A stretch of DNA of 42,508 nt from a virus. The position numbers were made by a program, and so were the translations under genes. Location of the stretch: positions 1 to 42,508 of the IMG/VR virus record IMGVR_UViG_3300048929_000777; one strand, given 5' to 3'. Shown piece after piece: positions 5,714-13,189 of this stretch; the stretch's first letter is position 1; each line of letters begins with the position of its first letter. The notes beneath the pieces were generated by a model that saw only the letters and a list, made by a program, of their open reading frames with translations, made no database searches and was not told the DNA's origin.

Positions 5714-6607
5714 ATGACGCAGACAGTGAAGCAGAACGCAGTTGCAAATAAGAAGGCAGTAGCAAAGAAGAACGTGGCTCCGCGTATGGTGAAGCCGCAG
5801 ACGGAAATCATTAACGGTGTCGAGGTCCCCGTGCTAAAGCTGGCCGATGGGGAAGTGCTGATGCTCCGCACCTGCGACAAAAACGGCAGGGCATACGGCG
5901 GATTCCAGTGGCCGCAATCGGGCGAGGTGACTGCTCCGGATTGGAGCGCACGGGCTAACTGTGGCAACGGACTGCACGGACTACTGTGGGGTGAGGGTGA
6001 CGCGGGACATCTGAGCAGCGATGTCGATGCCGTGTGGATGATTGTCGGGGTCAAGGCCGATACGCCACGCGTTGACCTGAATGGTAAGTGGAAGGCGAAG
6101 ACCTGCGCTGTTCACTACTACGGCTTGCGCGAAGTCGCCGTCGGGCTCCTGCAAAAGCATGCGCCCGCCGGTTCGCGCATCGCCTACGGCACTGCGACGG
6201 CTGGCGACGACGGCACTGCGACGGCTGGCTACTGCGGCACTGCGACGGCTGGCGACGGCGGCACTGCGACGGCTGGCTATGGCGGCACTGCGACGGCTGG
6301 CGTACGCGGCACTGCGACGGCTGGCGACCGCGGCACTGCGACGGCTGGCGTACGCGGCACTGCGACGGCTGGCGACGGCGGCACTGCGACGGCTGGCTAT
6401 GGCGGCACTGCGACGGCTGGCGTACGCGGCACTGCGACGGCTGGCTATGGCGGCACTGCGACGGCTGGCGAGGAAGGTTGCATTACGTTCCTTTGGTGGG
6501 ATCAGAAGCGCAGCAAGTATCGTCGCGCAGCGTTTGAGATCGGTGAGGACGGCGTAGAAGCAAACGTTGCATATCGCTGTGAAGGCGGAAAGCTGGTGAA
6601 AGCGTGA
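5714..6607 (+). CDS. DUF7666-like protein with 12 GTATAG repeats
   Basis: The N-terminal 30 residues are Lys-rich. A globular domain follows (about 40-150; GNGLHGLLWGEGDAGHL and AVWMIVGVKAD), matching the DUF7666-type domain seen in phage and bacterial repeat proteins. Residues 159-254 are twelve perfect eight-residue repeats, GTATAG plus two variable residues. A C-terminal cap follows (GCITFLWWDQKRSKYRRA to GGKLVKA). Such regular octapeptides likely form a beta-solenoid with the variable pair exposed. The family is known from other phages but I know of no established function. A good AGAGGATAGCT-ATG ribosome site sets the start, and its stop overlaps the next GTG. Confidence 0.75.
   Translation: MTQTVKQNAVANKKAVAKKNVAPRMVKPQTEIINGVEVPVLKLADGEVLMLRTCDKNGRAYGGFQWPQSGEVTAPDWSARANCGNGLHGLLWGEGDAGHLSSDVDAVWMIVGVKADTPRVDLNGKWKAKTCAVHYYGLREVAVGLLQKHAPAGSRIAYGTATAGDDGTATAGYCGTATAGDGGTATAGYGGTATAGVRGTATAGDRGTATAGVRGTATAGDGGTATAGYGGTATAGVRGTATAGYGGTATAGEEGCITFLWWDQKRSKYRRAAFEIGEDGVEANVAYRCEGGKLVKA
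6188..6475 (+). repeat. Twelve tandem 24-bp repeats
   Basis: Each unit is GGCACTGCGACGGCTGGC (18 bases, identical in all 12 copies) plus a hexamer that varies. The hexamers in order encode DD, YC, DG, YG, VR, DR, VR, DG, YG, VR, YG and EE. Bases 6234-6325 recur exactly at 6354-6445, so part of the array arose by a 120-bp (five-unit) duplication. The lack of any synonymous change in the constant part implies recent expansion or ongoing homogenisation. Confidence 0.97.
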
Positions 6608-6960
6608 GGGCCGCGCATGCGGCTCACGCCGCCGACATCTGCCGCTCACGCCATCGTGGCAACGTCAACAGCAACGCCGCCTTCGAGCACCACTCCGAGC
6701 AGTTCCAGACCAGCCGGGAAATGGTGTGGCACAAGCTGCGCCAACATCCCCTGGGCATGACCGCCAAGGAACTGGCCGTGCACTTCAATGTGCCGCTGCA
6801 CAGCATCAGCGGTCGCGTATCGGAGTTGAAGCTGGCGGGACGCGTGGGCTGCACCGGCGATCGCAGGGAACGTTCCGCGGTTGTCATCGCACTGAACCCC
6901 AACAAGGATTTGCTCGCTGGTGTGCTGCCGCGGGTAGAGATGATCGCGGAGGTGCGGTGA
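6604..6960 (+). CDS. Winged-helix DNA-binding protein
   Basis: GTG 6604 overlaps the previous stop (GTGA), giving 118 aa. Residues about 40-85 (VWHKLRQHPLGMTAKELAV, then VPLHSISGRVSELKLAGRV) form a winged helix of the MarR/replication-protein type. The first 38 residues are His- and Ala-rich, without a known motif. ATG 6721 is an internal alternative start that keeps the whole domain, though it has no clear ribosome site. Likely an early regulator or replication accessory protein. Confidence 0.7.
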   Translation: MRAAHAAHAADICRSRHRGNVNSNAAFEHHSEQFQTSREMVWHKLRQHPLGMTAKELAVHFNVPLHSISGRVSELKLAGRVGCTGDRRERSAVVIALNPNKDLLAGVLPRVEMIAEVR

Positions 6961-7382
6961 TGAAAGAACAGACCGGGATGGATCTCGTTCTGTTGATGGA
7001 TTTGAAGGATAGGCATGTCCGTCAAAGAGCGATTGGCGTGTGGACGCGTGAAGCCTTTGGGGCAGATCATGCGTACTCTCTTCCGCATCGTGGCCTTCGG
7101 TTACTGGAAGAGGCAATCGAACTGGCGCAGGCTGTGGGCTGCGACCTTAAGCAGTGCCACAACCTGCTTGACTATGTGTTCGCCCGCCCCAAGGGAGACA
7201 TTGCACAGGAGATGGGAGGCGTCGGGGTTACCCTTCTTGCCCTTGGAGAAGCTACCTCAATCAGTGTCGAGGTCGCAGAGCGCACCGAAGTAGATCGCGT
7301 CCTGCGAAAGCCGCTCGACCACTTCCGCAGGCGCAACGCGGAAAAGGACGCTGCGGGATTCAGTGCGGCAGGTGGTCGCTAA
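6960..7382 (+). CDS. MazG-like nucleotide pyrophosphohydrolase
   Basis: ATG 6960 overlaps the upstream stop by one base and gives 140 aa. The helix HRGLRLLEEAIELAQAVG carries the metal-binding ExxE of all-alpha NTP pyrophosphatases, and DIAQEMGGVGVTLLAL supplies the second acidic helix (E..GGVGVTLLAL) typical of the phage branch. These enzymes hydrolyse (d)NTPs to monophosphates, either cleaning the nucleotide pool or lowering (p)ppGpp-type alarm signals during phage growth. It sits in the early nucleotide/recombination block. Confidence 0.8.
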   Translation: MKEQTGMDLVLLMDLKDRHVRQRAIGVWTREAFGADHAYSLPHRGLRLLEEAIELAQAVGCDLKQCHNLLDYVFARPKGDIAQEMGGVGVTLLALGEATSISVEVAERTEVDRVLRKPLDHFRRRNAEKDAAGFSAAGGR

Positions 7383-8404
7383 TGGTTGCTACCGAACAAC
7401 AAGAACTATGGCTCGGCGAGCGGAAGAAGGGCATCGGCGGAAGCGATGCCGCCGCCGTCCTCGCCGAAGGCTACGGATGCCCACGCGCCCTCTTCTACGA
7501 CAAGAGCGGCGTAGAACCAGACTACGAACACACCGATGCTGAGAAGGGCTTCTTTGAGCGTGGACACGCGCTAGAGCCGCTGATTGCTGACCGCTTCGCG
7601 CGTGAGACGGGCATGCGTGTCCGCCGGATGCCGACGCGCATCAATGCAGAGCGCCCGTGGATGCGTGTGAACTGCGACCGCATGATTCCGTCGCAGGCTG
7701 CAACGCTGTCACAAGGACTCATCGGCCCCGGCTACCTGGAATGCAAGACGGCCAATCAGCACGTCTTCGCCAACATGCAGGAAGAAGGCATGCCGAACCA
7801 CTACGTGCTGCAGATGCAGCACGGACTGGCGACGACCGGCTGGAAGTGGGGCGCGTTTGCTGTGTTGGAGCCGTACACGTTCCGCTTCATGCACTTCATC
7901 GTGAAGCGTCACGCCGAGTTGATCCATGACGTGATCCTACCGACTGAGGAGGCGTTTTGGCAGCAGGTGCAGGCCGGTGATGTTCCTGCCGCGCTGCCTG
8001 ACTTCAACGACTCGCGCTGCGAAAAATGCGTGTATCGCCGTGGCTGCCGCAATGCCGAGGCACTGCCGAAGGTGAAGTACAAGAAGCCGGTGTACCCAGA
8101 CGACGAATCCGATTCGATAAGGACTGCTGCGCTCCAGCTAAAGCAGCTCGACGTTTCCATTGAGCATTTGGAGTCATTGAAGAAGCAGGTACGCGGTGAC
8201 ATTCAGCAGCTCATGGGCGACCGTCCGCGCGTCGCCGTGCCGTCGCAAGGTGTGAAGTTCTGCAACACCTGGCAGAACGGCCGCTTGACATGGGATGGGC
8301 GTGCGCTCGATGCAGAGCAGCCACAACTCGCAGATAAGTACAAGCGCCGCGGCGAAGGATTCATGACGCTACGCAGCTATGACATGGCCGAGGTGGCGGA
8401 ATGA
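7382..8404 (+). CDS. YqaJ/lambda-exonuclease family nuclease
   Basis: A 340-aa PD-(D/E)XK nuclease. GIGGSDAAAVLAEG is the YqaJ signature near residue 18; HALEPLIADRFARETGM holds the helical Glu; GYLECKTANQHVF provides the E-x-K catalytic pair (about 120); and YVLQMQHGLATTGWKWG is the Q-x-QH motif. It degrades double-stranded DNA from ends to feed phage single-strand-annealing recombination. The C-terminal CEKCVYRRGC may add a zinc or iron-sulphur site. No annealing protein is recognised next to it. The start overlaps the previous stop by one base. Confidence 0.9.
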   Translation: MVATEQQELWLGERKKGIGGSDAAAVLAEGYGCPRALFYDKSGVEPDYEHTDAEKGFFERGHALEPLIADRFARETGMRVRRMPTRINAERPWMRVNCDRMIPSQAATLSQGLIGPGYLECKTANQHVFANMQEEGMPNHYVLQMQHGLATTGWKWGAFAVLEPYTFRFMHFIVKRHAELIHDVILPTEEAFWQQVQAGDVPAALPDFNDSRCEKCVYRRGCRNAEALPKVKYKKPVYPDDESDSIRTAALQLKQLDVSIEHLESLKKQVRGDIQQLMGDRPRVAVPSQGVKFCNTWQNGRLTWDGRALDAEQPQLADKYKRRGEGFMTLRSYDMAEVAE

Positions 8405-8691
8405 AGGTGACATCTATCAGCGCAACCGCTGGCCGCAAGTTCAGCCACCCCACGGAGCCGTTTGGCAACATGCTCGTGTCTGCCACGTTCACCGGTGAGC
8501 TTGAGGGATGGGAGAACGCCGCAGAAGCAGCGAGGGATCTGCAGGCTATGGCTGACAACCATGTCGACGCGGAGAAACAGCGCTTGCTAGCGGCTTGCTC
8601 ACAACAACCATCGTGGAGCAATAACAAAGCGCAGCGTGCCACCGAGAGCAAGGCAGACACGCTGGCTTCGAAGCACTCAGGAGGGAAGTAG
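8401..8691 (+). CDS. Hypothetical recombination-associated small protein
   Basis: A 96-aa protein starting in an ATGA overlap with the nuclease. The first half (SATAGRKFSHPTEPFGNMLVSATFTGELE, a beta-strand pattern) and the following helix (AAEAARDLQAMADNHV) resemble small proteins often placed beside phage exonuclease or annealase genes. The C-terminal third is polar and probably disordered. No catalytic motif is visible. Translational coupling implies it works with the nuclease. Confidence 0.65.
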   Translation: MKVTSISATAGRKFSHPTEPFGNMLVSATFTGELEGWENAAEAARDLQAMADNHVDAEKQRLLAACSQQPSWSNNKAQRATESKADTLASKHSGGK

Positions 8692-8889
8692 ATGCCGTAC
8701 GTGACAGTGGAAGTAGACCTTGATGACATCCCTGGAGTCATCAGCCGGGATGAATTGAATCAGGCGAACGAACGGGCGGGTGGATTCTTGGATCTGCTTA
8801 TCGACCGCGGTATCGTCATGCCGCTTAGCCCGTCGATGCGCAGTGAACTGCTCGTTGGAACGCGCGACCTGCGGAGCGTGACACTCTAG
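8692..8889 (+). CDS. Hypothetical protein (65 aa)
   Basis: It begins right after the preceding stop, with AGGAGGGAAGTAG as a strong ribosome site. MPYVTVEVDLDDIPGVISRDEL is acidic with a beta start; the rest is helical. I do not recognise it. It is part of the tightly packed recombination block between the YqaJ and RusA genes. Confidence 0.65.
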   Translation: MPYVTVEVDLDDIPGVISRDELNQANERAGGFLDLLIDRGIVMPLSPSMRSELLVGTRDLRSVTL

Positions 8890-9270
8890 ATGCTCTCCTT
8901 CACCGTTCCAGCCACGCCACCATCGGTCAATCACTACAAGCAGCCGTACGTCCGCCGCGGGCGCATTCACTACTACGTGAAGCCCGAAGCGCAGATGTTC
9001 AAGCTGATGGTGCGTGATGCGGCGGCAGGCCGGACGGTGGCACCGGCGACGAAGCGCGAGCGTGACAAGGTGCGGTACGGCCTGAGTGTGCGTGTGGTGC
9101 TTGGACCGGGGCAGCGCGGAGACGGCGACAACTTCTTCAAATGCATTGCCGACGGACTGGTGGACGCCGGTGTCATCCATAGCGACGCACGAGTCAGCCG
9201 ATGGCTGCTTGAGGTCGACGACAAGGAACGGCGCGAGCCACGAACAGAGATCAGGATTGAGGTCCTGTAG
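8890..9270 (+). CDS. rusA: RusA-family Holliday junction resolvase
   Basis: The 126 aa start with the RusA N-terminus FTVPATPPSVNHYKQP and contain the catalytic acidic cluster: GDGDNFFKCIADGLVDAG with HSDARV following (Asp at about 78, 80, 90 and in HSDARV). The C-terminus ends in the typical E-x-R-I-E-V strand. It cuts Holliday junctions symmetrically during phage recombination and clears branched DNA before packaging. Lambdoid phages often keep it in their recombination block. Confidence 0.92.
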   Translation: MLSFTVPATPPSVNHYKQPYVRRGRIHYYVKPEAQMFKLMVRDAAAGRTVAPATKRERDKVRYGLSVRVVLGPGQRGDGDNFFKCIADGLVDAGVIHSDARVSRWLLEVDDKERREPRTEIRIEVL

Positions 9271-9273
9271 ACC

Positions 9274-10389
9274 ATGAGCCAGTTAAAACTGAAAACCGCG
9301 GCGCTTCGCCGCTGCCTTGACACCGTCCGCCCAGCGCTCGACCGCAAGGTGACGATTCCCATTCTCTCTACTGTGAAGATTGAGAGTCGCGATGGAGCTC
9401 TCTCCATGTTGGCGACCAACCTGGATCACTCGATCCGCGTACAGACGCAGGAGCCGTACGACGGTGGCGCGATGGCCGTGGTCGGCGAACGGTTAACCAC
9501 ATGGGTAAAGCTGCAAGACGCCGAAGAGGTGAAGCTGGCCGAGCAGGCCAACGGGCGCGTGACGCTTTCATGTGGCCGCGGCCGTGCGCAGGTGCCGACG
9601 ATGGCATTGGCGAACTATCCCGATGTGCAGTTCCCGAAGGCTGATAATTCGCTGACGATGCAGCAGGGCGCCCTGCTACGCGGTCTGAAGCTGGTGGCCT
9701 TCGCTATCTCGACAGAGGAGAGTCGCTATACCCTGAACGGCGCGCTGCTGGAAGTGTCCGACGGCGAGTTGCGCCTGGTGGCGACGGACGGCCATCGTCT
9801 CAGCCTGTACAAGATGTCAGTTGAGGGCGCTCCGCAGAACTCCGTCCTACTGCCGGCGGGCCTCTGCAAGATATTGCTGGGCGCGTTGAGCGACAGCGAA
9901 GAGTCGGTTACGATCTCGTGGGACGGCAAGAAGATCGGCGTGCTGATGCAGCGCGACGGTGTCGGAGCTGTGGAGGTCACGTCGCTGCGCATGACGGGCC
10001 AGTTCCCCAACTACGCAGCCGTGGTACCCCAGGCATACCCGATTAACTTCACCGTTCTCGCTGCCGACCTCCTACATGCAGTGCAGCGTAGCGCGGCATT
10101 CGCTGACAGCAAGAGCGGCGCAGCAAAGTGCACATTCCAGCCCGACGGCGTGAAGATCCTTTCGAACGATGCAGAGGCGGGCGAGGCCGACGACTTCGTG
10201 GAAGTAGCCACCGGCATGACGTCAAACGAATCTATCGGACTCAATGGCGCATACCTGGCGGATGCTTTGGCGAAGATGCCGAGCGAGGTTGAAGTCTGCA
10301 TCAAGGACCGGCAGAGCGCAGTTGTGCTGCGGTCCAAGCCTACGGCAGCAACGTCGCTAACCTACGTTGTCATGCCCATGCGTATCTGA
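9274..10389 (+). CDS. dnaN: DNA polymerase III beta sliding clamp
   Basis: Full-length, 371 aa against about 366 for the bacterial clamp. The three-domain pattern is visible: the N-terminal VRPALDRKVTIPILSTVKIE, domain II LVATDGHRLSLYKM and the C-terminal YVVMPMRI, nearly identical to the canonical end. The clamp is a dimeric ring tethering the replicative polymerase and many partners. A temperate phage carrying its own full clamp is uncommon; it could recruit the host polymerase or displace the host clamp. It is followed by a strong terminator, so it closes the first early operon. Confidence 0.95.
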   Translation: MSQLKLKTAALRRCLDTVRPALDRKVTIPILSTVKIESRDGALSMLATNLDHSIRVQTQEPYDGGAMAVVGERLTTWVKLQDAEEVKLAEQANGRVTLSCGRGRAQVPTMALANYPDVQFPKADNSLTMQQGALLRGLKLVAFAISTEESRYTLNGALLEVSDGELRLVATDGHRLSLYKMSVEGAPQNSVLLPAGLCKILLGALSDSEESVTISWDGKKIGVLMQRDGVGAVEVTSLRMTGQFPNYAAVVPQAYPINFTVLAADLLHAVQRSAAFADSKSGAAKCTFQPDGVKILSNDAEAGEADDFVEVATGMTSNESIGLNGAYLADALAKMPSEVEVCIKDRQSAVVLRSKPTAATSLTYVVMPMRI

Positions 10390-10406
10390 CGAGTTTTCCC
10401 CGCGGG

Positions 10407-10440
10407 CGCGGTGGCTGTGGGGCCACCGCGTCTTTCTTTA
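10407..10440 (+). terminator. Rho-independent terminator after dnaN
   Basis: The 9-bp perfect stem CGCGGTGGC/GCCACCGCG (10407-10415 with 10422-10430) is followed by TCTTTCTTTA. It ends the operon from the early rightward promoter. Confidence 0.85.
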
Positions 10441-10467
10441 TCTCTTCTGCCTTGAAACGAGTTGCCG

Positions 10468-11568
10468 ATGTCCCGCAAAGAGAAGGAAGCGAACTTTTGG
10501 ATGAAGTTCGTCGTCAACGATTGGCTTGCCGATCCACACCTGAGCGCGTGCTCTCCTGCAACACGCGGGATATGGATGGACGTTATATGCAACCTCCACA
10601 ACATGCGACAGCCTAAGTTCTCGGCGTCGGACGCTGCCTGGGCGCGCATGTGCCGCTGCTCACCCTCCGAGATTCAGATAGCGTTCTACGAACTGCAGGT
10701 GAGCGGAACGGCGACCGTCGTGGAAGAGCAGGGCGTGTTCACGGTGACGAGTCGTCGCATGGAGCGCGAGATGGAGATCTCAGGCGTGCGTCGTGCTGCT
10801 GTCAGCAGCCGTGCAGACCGGCAGGCTACAAACGAACAACAAAGCTCGTACAAAACGGATACAAACGAGCCTACAAAATGCGTACAAAACCCTAACTCTA
10901 ACTCTAGCTTTAATTCTTCTTCTCAGGGAGAGGTGCAGGAGAGGGAAGCCGAACATCCTATCAGCGGCGAGATGGTCGCGCAGTCGGTGCTGTTCGAGCT
11001 TCGCATTTCCGGGCGTGACCTTCGCAACGTGCTGGACGACGTGTGCCGTGCAGAGATCAAGCATGGCGAGGTTCCGGGGCTTATCCGCGACCGCATGGTC
11101 AGAGCCTGGCAGGACTACACCGCGCCGCAGACCGTAGCGCAGCTCGAGTACACCACCGGTGCCGCCAAGTTCTTTGGCGAAGGGCGTTGGAAGGACCGCA
11201 ACACGTGGCCGTGGAAGGCAGGAGTGAGCAATGGAAGCAATCAGGGCAATCGCACAAAGGCCCAGCAGCGTAGCGCCAACAGCGATGCAGCGATCCTCGA
11301 CGCATGGTCTGACCTTGCCGGAGCAGCAGGAGTTGGCGAAGCAGGCATTGCGGATGAAGGGGAACTATCCAACGCAGGAGGTGACGGCGGAGACGGCGGC
11401 GCTGTGGCGGGAGGACTGGACGGAGCTCGCCATCAGGCACGGCATGTCAGTCCTGGTGGACGCCCTCAAGCTACACCGCGCGTCATCGAGATTCCTGCCG
11501 TGCCGAGCGGACATCGAGGAACGCATCATGCAGGTGCTGGCGGAGAGGCGTACGCGGCGCGATGCTGA
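10468..11568 (+). CDS. DUF1376-like replication organiser protein
   Basis: ATG 10468 (MSRKEKEANFWMKFVVNDWL) starts a winged-helix N-terminus of the kind seen in phage replication proteins: WLADPHLSACSPATRGIWMDVI, then ARMCRCSPSEI. A Ser/Asn/Gln-rich linker follows (about 125-150). The second domain (about 160-255) ends GAAKFFGEGRWKDRNTWPWKAG, typical of DnaT/replisome-organiser C-termini. The last 113 residues lie over the next gene in another frame and turn Gly-rich, so a true tail of this length is doubtful. It probably helps load the host helicase at the phage origin. No origin repeats were recognised. Confidence 0.75.
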   Translation: MSRKEKEANFWMKFVVNDWLADPHLSACSPATRGIWMDVICNLHNMRQPKFSASDAAWARMCRCSPSEIQIAFYELQVSGTATVVEEQGVFTVTSRRMEREMEISGVRRAAVSSRADRQATNEQQSSYKTDTNEPTKCVQNPNSNSSFNSSSQGEVQEREAEHPISGEMVAQSVLFELRISGRDLRNVLDDVCRAEIKHGEVPGLIRDRMVRAWQDYTAPQTVAQLEYTTGAAKFFGEGRWKDRNTWPWKAGVSNGSNQGNRTKAQQRSANSDAAILDAWSDLAGAAGVGEAGIADEGELSNAGGDGGDGGAVAGGLDGARHQARHVSPGGRPQATPRVIEIPAVPSGHRGTHHAGAGGEAYAARC

Positions 11569-11755
11569 CGACGCTGCCCGCATCAAGCGCGAGCACGAAG
11601 AGTGGGAGAAACAGTGCGAGCGTGACTACGGCAGCGGCTGGCGAACCAAGGGAGAGCAGGGAACGATGCGGGAACTGCTGGACGAGGTTGCGAAGCGGAG
11701 GGAATTGCGCGAAAGCGCCAAAGCGGTGCAAGTAAGCACTGAGGTGAGTAGATGA
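11231..11755 (+). CDS. Phage replication-associated protein
   Basis: ATG 11231 has a strong AGGAGTGAGCA ribosome site inside the preceding gene, which it overlaps by 338 bases in another frame. From residue about 27 the protein looks genuine: LTLPEQQELAKQALRMKG, AALWREDWTELAIRHGMSVL, FLPCRADIEERIMQVLAERR. This helical layout resembles small phage proteins that partner a helicase loader. The C-terminal third is highly charged and coiled. Function is not known. Codon periodicity should favour this frame over the second half of the overlap. Confidence 0.75.
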   Translation: MEAIRAIAQRPSSVAPTAMQRSSTHGLTLPEQQELAKQALRMKGNYPTQEVTAETAALWREDWTELAIRHGMSVLVDALKLHRASSRFLPCRADIEERIMQVLAERRTRRDADDAARIKREHEEWEKQCERDYGSGWRTKGEQGTMRELLDEVAKRRELRESAKAVQVSTEVSR

Positions 11756-12216
11756 TTCACGAAGACAAAGAGATCGACCTGGCAGAGCGTATGCCATATT
11801 GGAATGGCATCGCACCACGTATCCCCACGCCGCTACACGCGATGTACAAGCGCATGATCGACACAGCCGTCGAAGAAGCGCGTGACGCGAAGGATGGACT
11901 ACCGACGGATGATGCGGTGCTGGCCGTTGATTGGCTATTCAGGGAGGCGGACCCGAAGGGTGAGATTCACACCTATTTCATGTCCTTCAAGAACTGCTGC
12001 CATGTGTTGAATGCGGACTGGCGACGGCTACGCGGCAACCTGCGCGTGTACTTGGGTTTCGAAACCATCACGACAGCACAGGCGGATAAGGTGCGCGCTA
12101 ACGCGCTGCTGAGTGTGCCGCTGCAGGGTGACGATGAGGAGTTGTTTGAGGCGATCCGCTGTGTACCGGTGCTGGATCAGGGAAACCTGTTCGGAATAGA
12201 GACGGTGCTGCACTAA
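11752..12216 (+). CDS. Hypothetical protein (154 aa)
   Basis: ATG overlaps the previous stop (ATGA). The sequence is largely helical with conserved-looking Trp residues (YWNGIAPRIPTPLHAMYKR, VLAVDWLFREAD, CHVLNADWRRLRGNLRVYLGF). I recognise no family. It ends four bases into the converging minus-strand gene. Coupling to the replication genes suggests an accessory role in replication, as inference. Confidence 0.65.
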   Translation: MIHEDKEIDLAERMPYWNGIAPRIPTPLHAMYKRMIDTAVEEARDAKDGLPTDDAVLAVDWLFREADPKGEIHTYFMSFKNCCHVLNADWRRLRGNLRVYLGFETITTAQADKVRANALLSVPLQGDDEELFEAIRCVPVLDQGNLFGIETVLH

Positions 12217-12539
12217 GCGCGGCGAAGCTTCTGGTATTCCTCTTCGGGAAGGTCGAGCCAGACGCTGCCGCGACCAATAGAGAGATCGTGCTCCACGTCG
12301 TTATTTTCTGGATCGCGTGGCAGGCCATAGCGTTCACGAATTTCAAGGATGCGTTCGGGTGTCGTGTTGTAGTAGTGGGCTGTGCTGGGCGGATGGTTTG
12401 GCGTTCCGATGCTGGTCCGCGCATCTGCTTCCAAAAAGTGACATGTCCATCCATCGCGAGCCATGAAATTCATCAGCACCCGGCGCGCTTTGGGATGTGT
12501 CACACGGTTTCGATTGTTGGTGCAGTAGTCCATGCTCAT
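12213..12539 (-). CDS. Hypothetical minus-strand protein (108 aa)
   Basis: The only reversed gene within the replication block. Its protein looks real: VTHPKARRVLMNFMARDGWTCHFLEAD, YYNTTPERILEIRERYGLP, and LSIGRGSVWLDLPEEEYQKL, with an amphipathic helix end. The plus-strand frame over the same bases has none of this. I do not recognise the family. It converges on the preceding gene with a four-base overlap of stop regions. Its own promoter should lie around 12540-12600. Being opposite to lytic transcription, it might be expressed in the lysogen. Confidence 0.6.
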   Translation of the reverse strand: MSMDYCTNNRNRVTHPKARRVLMNFMARDGWTCHFLEADARTSIGTPNHPPSTAHYYNTTPERILEIRERYGLPRDPENNDVEHDLSIGRGSVWLDLPEEEYQKLRRA

Positions 12540-12636
12540 GTCTTAACGCTAGGCGAATTTAAGGCGAAGATTCAACCGCAAAATGTAGTGGGTGTGGAAA
12601 TGGCTCAGATGGTTGTATTTGCGGCATGGTTGCGGT

Positions 12637-12960
12637 GTGAAGAGGACGCCGCTCAAGCGTTACACCCGCATCAATCCGGTAAGGAAAAAGTCGCGCCCGG
12701 GACGACTGAAAGGTGGTGACATGACGGCGTTGCGGGAAGAGTCGTACCGCCAGCACAAAGGATGCTGCATCTTCTGCTCGCAGCCGGTTAAGTACGAAGC
12801 GATGGAACTGGCACACCGGCGAGGCAAGCGCAATCACGGCGACAACCTGGACAACGTGGGACCGGCACACAAGAAGTGTCATCGGGACTCGCATAACGCG
12901 GGCGGAAAGCCAGTGCCGGTAAAGCCGCCCGAATTGAGGATGCCATGCTGCAAAAGATAG
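12637..12960 (+). CDS. HNH endonuclease-like protein
   Basis: GTG 12637 gives VKRTPLKRYTRINPVRKKSR, the typical basic N-terminus of phage recombination HNH proteins (NinG-like). The frame is open to GTG 12592, and ATG 12721 has a better ribosome site (AAAGGTGGTGAC) but would lose this part. The HNH core is CCIFCSQPV (first Cys pair), ELAHRRGKRNHGDNLDNVGP and HKKCHRDSHN. Such proteins cut or bind branched DNA. It overlaps the next gene by 16 bases. Confidence 0.75.
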   Translation: MKRTPLKRYTRINPVRKKSRPGRLKGGDMTALREESYRQHKGCCIFCSQPVKYEAMELAHRRGKRNHGDNLDNVGPAHKKCHRDSHNAGGKPVPVKPPELRMPCCKR

Positions 12961-13184
12961 GTATTGGTGCGCTGATTGTGTTCATCTGCGCCGTAGTCAT
13001 TGCCGGTGCGGTCGCGGACGAGAAGGAATGGGAAGAGTATTCGTCCGCTCACCACTGTAGCGTTGCTGGAAAGCAGGAGGGCCACATGCAAACAGGCATC
13101 AGCTCCAGCGGCAAGCTCGTAACGACGTTCGAGGACGACAAAACCATTTACCTCTGCGATGGCGGAGAGATCAGGATTCAGTAA
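12945..13184 (+). CDS. Membrane-anchored small protein (79 aa)
   Basis: The N-terminus has one hydrophobic helix (IGIGALIVFICAVVIAGAVA, residues 5-24), which may be a signal peptide cut at GAVA-D or an anchor. About 55 polar residues with two Cys (HHCSVAG, YLCDGG) follow; these could form a disulphide outside the cytoplasm. It starts inside the HNH gene and ends six bases before ssb. Function unknown. Confidence 0.6.
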   Translation: MLQKIGIGALIVFICAVVIAGAVADEKEWEEYSSAHHCSVAGKQEGHMQTGISSSGKLVTTFEDDKTIYLCDGGEIRIQ

Positions 13185-13189
13185 GAGAA

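Noticed and set aside
6188-6475. Possible CRISPR array
   Set aside because: The variable parts are only six bases, the repeat is in frame with a gene and has no palindrome, so it is a coding tandem repeat.
6188-6475. Diversity-generating retroelement target
   Set aside because: The hexamer changes are not confined to adenine positions, and no reverse transcriptase or template repeat is seen in the window.
5981-6649. Long minus-strand frame and two extra plus-strand frames over the tandem repeats
   Set aside because: The 24-bp period keeps every frame open; the encoded Ser/Arg/Ala or Arg/Trp/His repeats are by-products of the real repeat gene at 5714-6607.
12288-12719. Plus-strand ORF of 143 aa opposite the reversed gene
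   Set aside because: Composition is typical of an antisense shadow and it has no ribosome site; the minus-strand protein is far more convincing.
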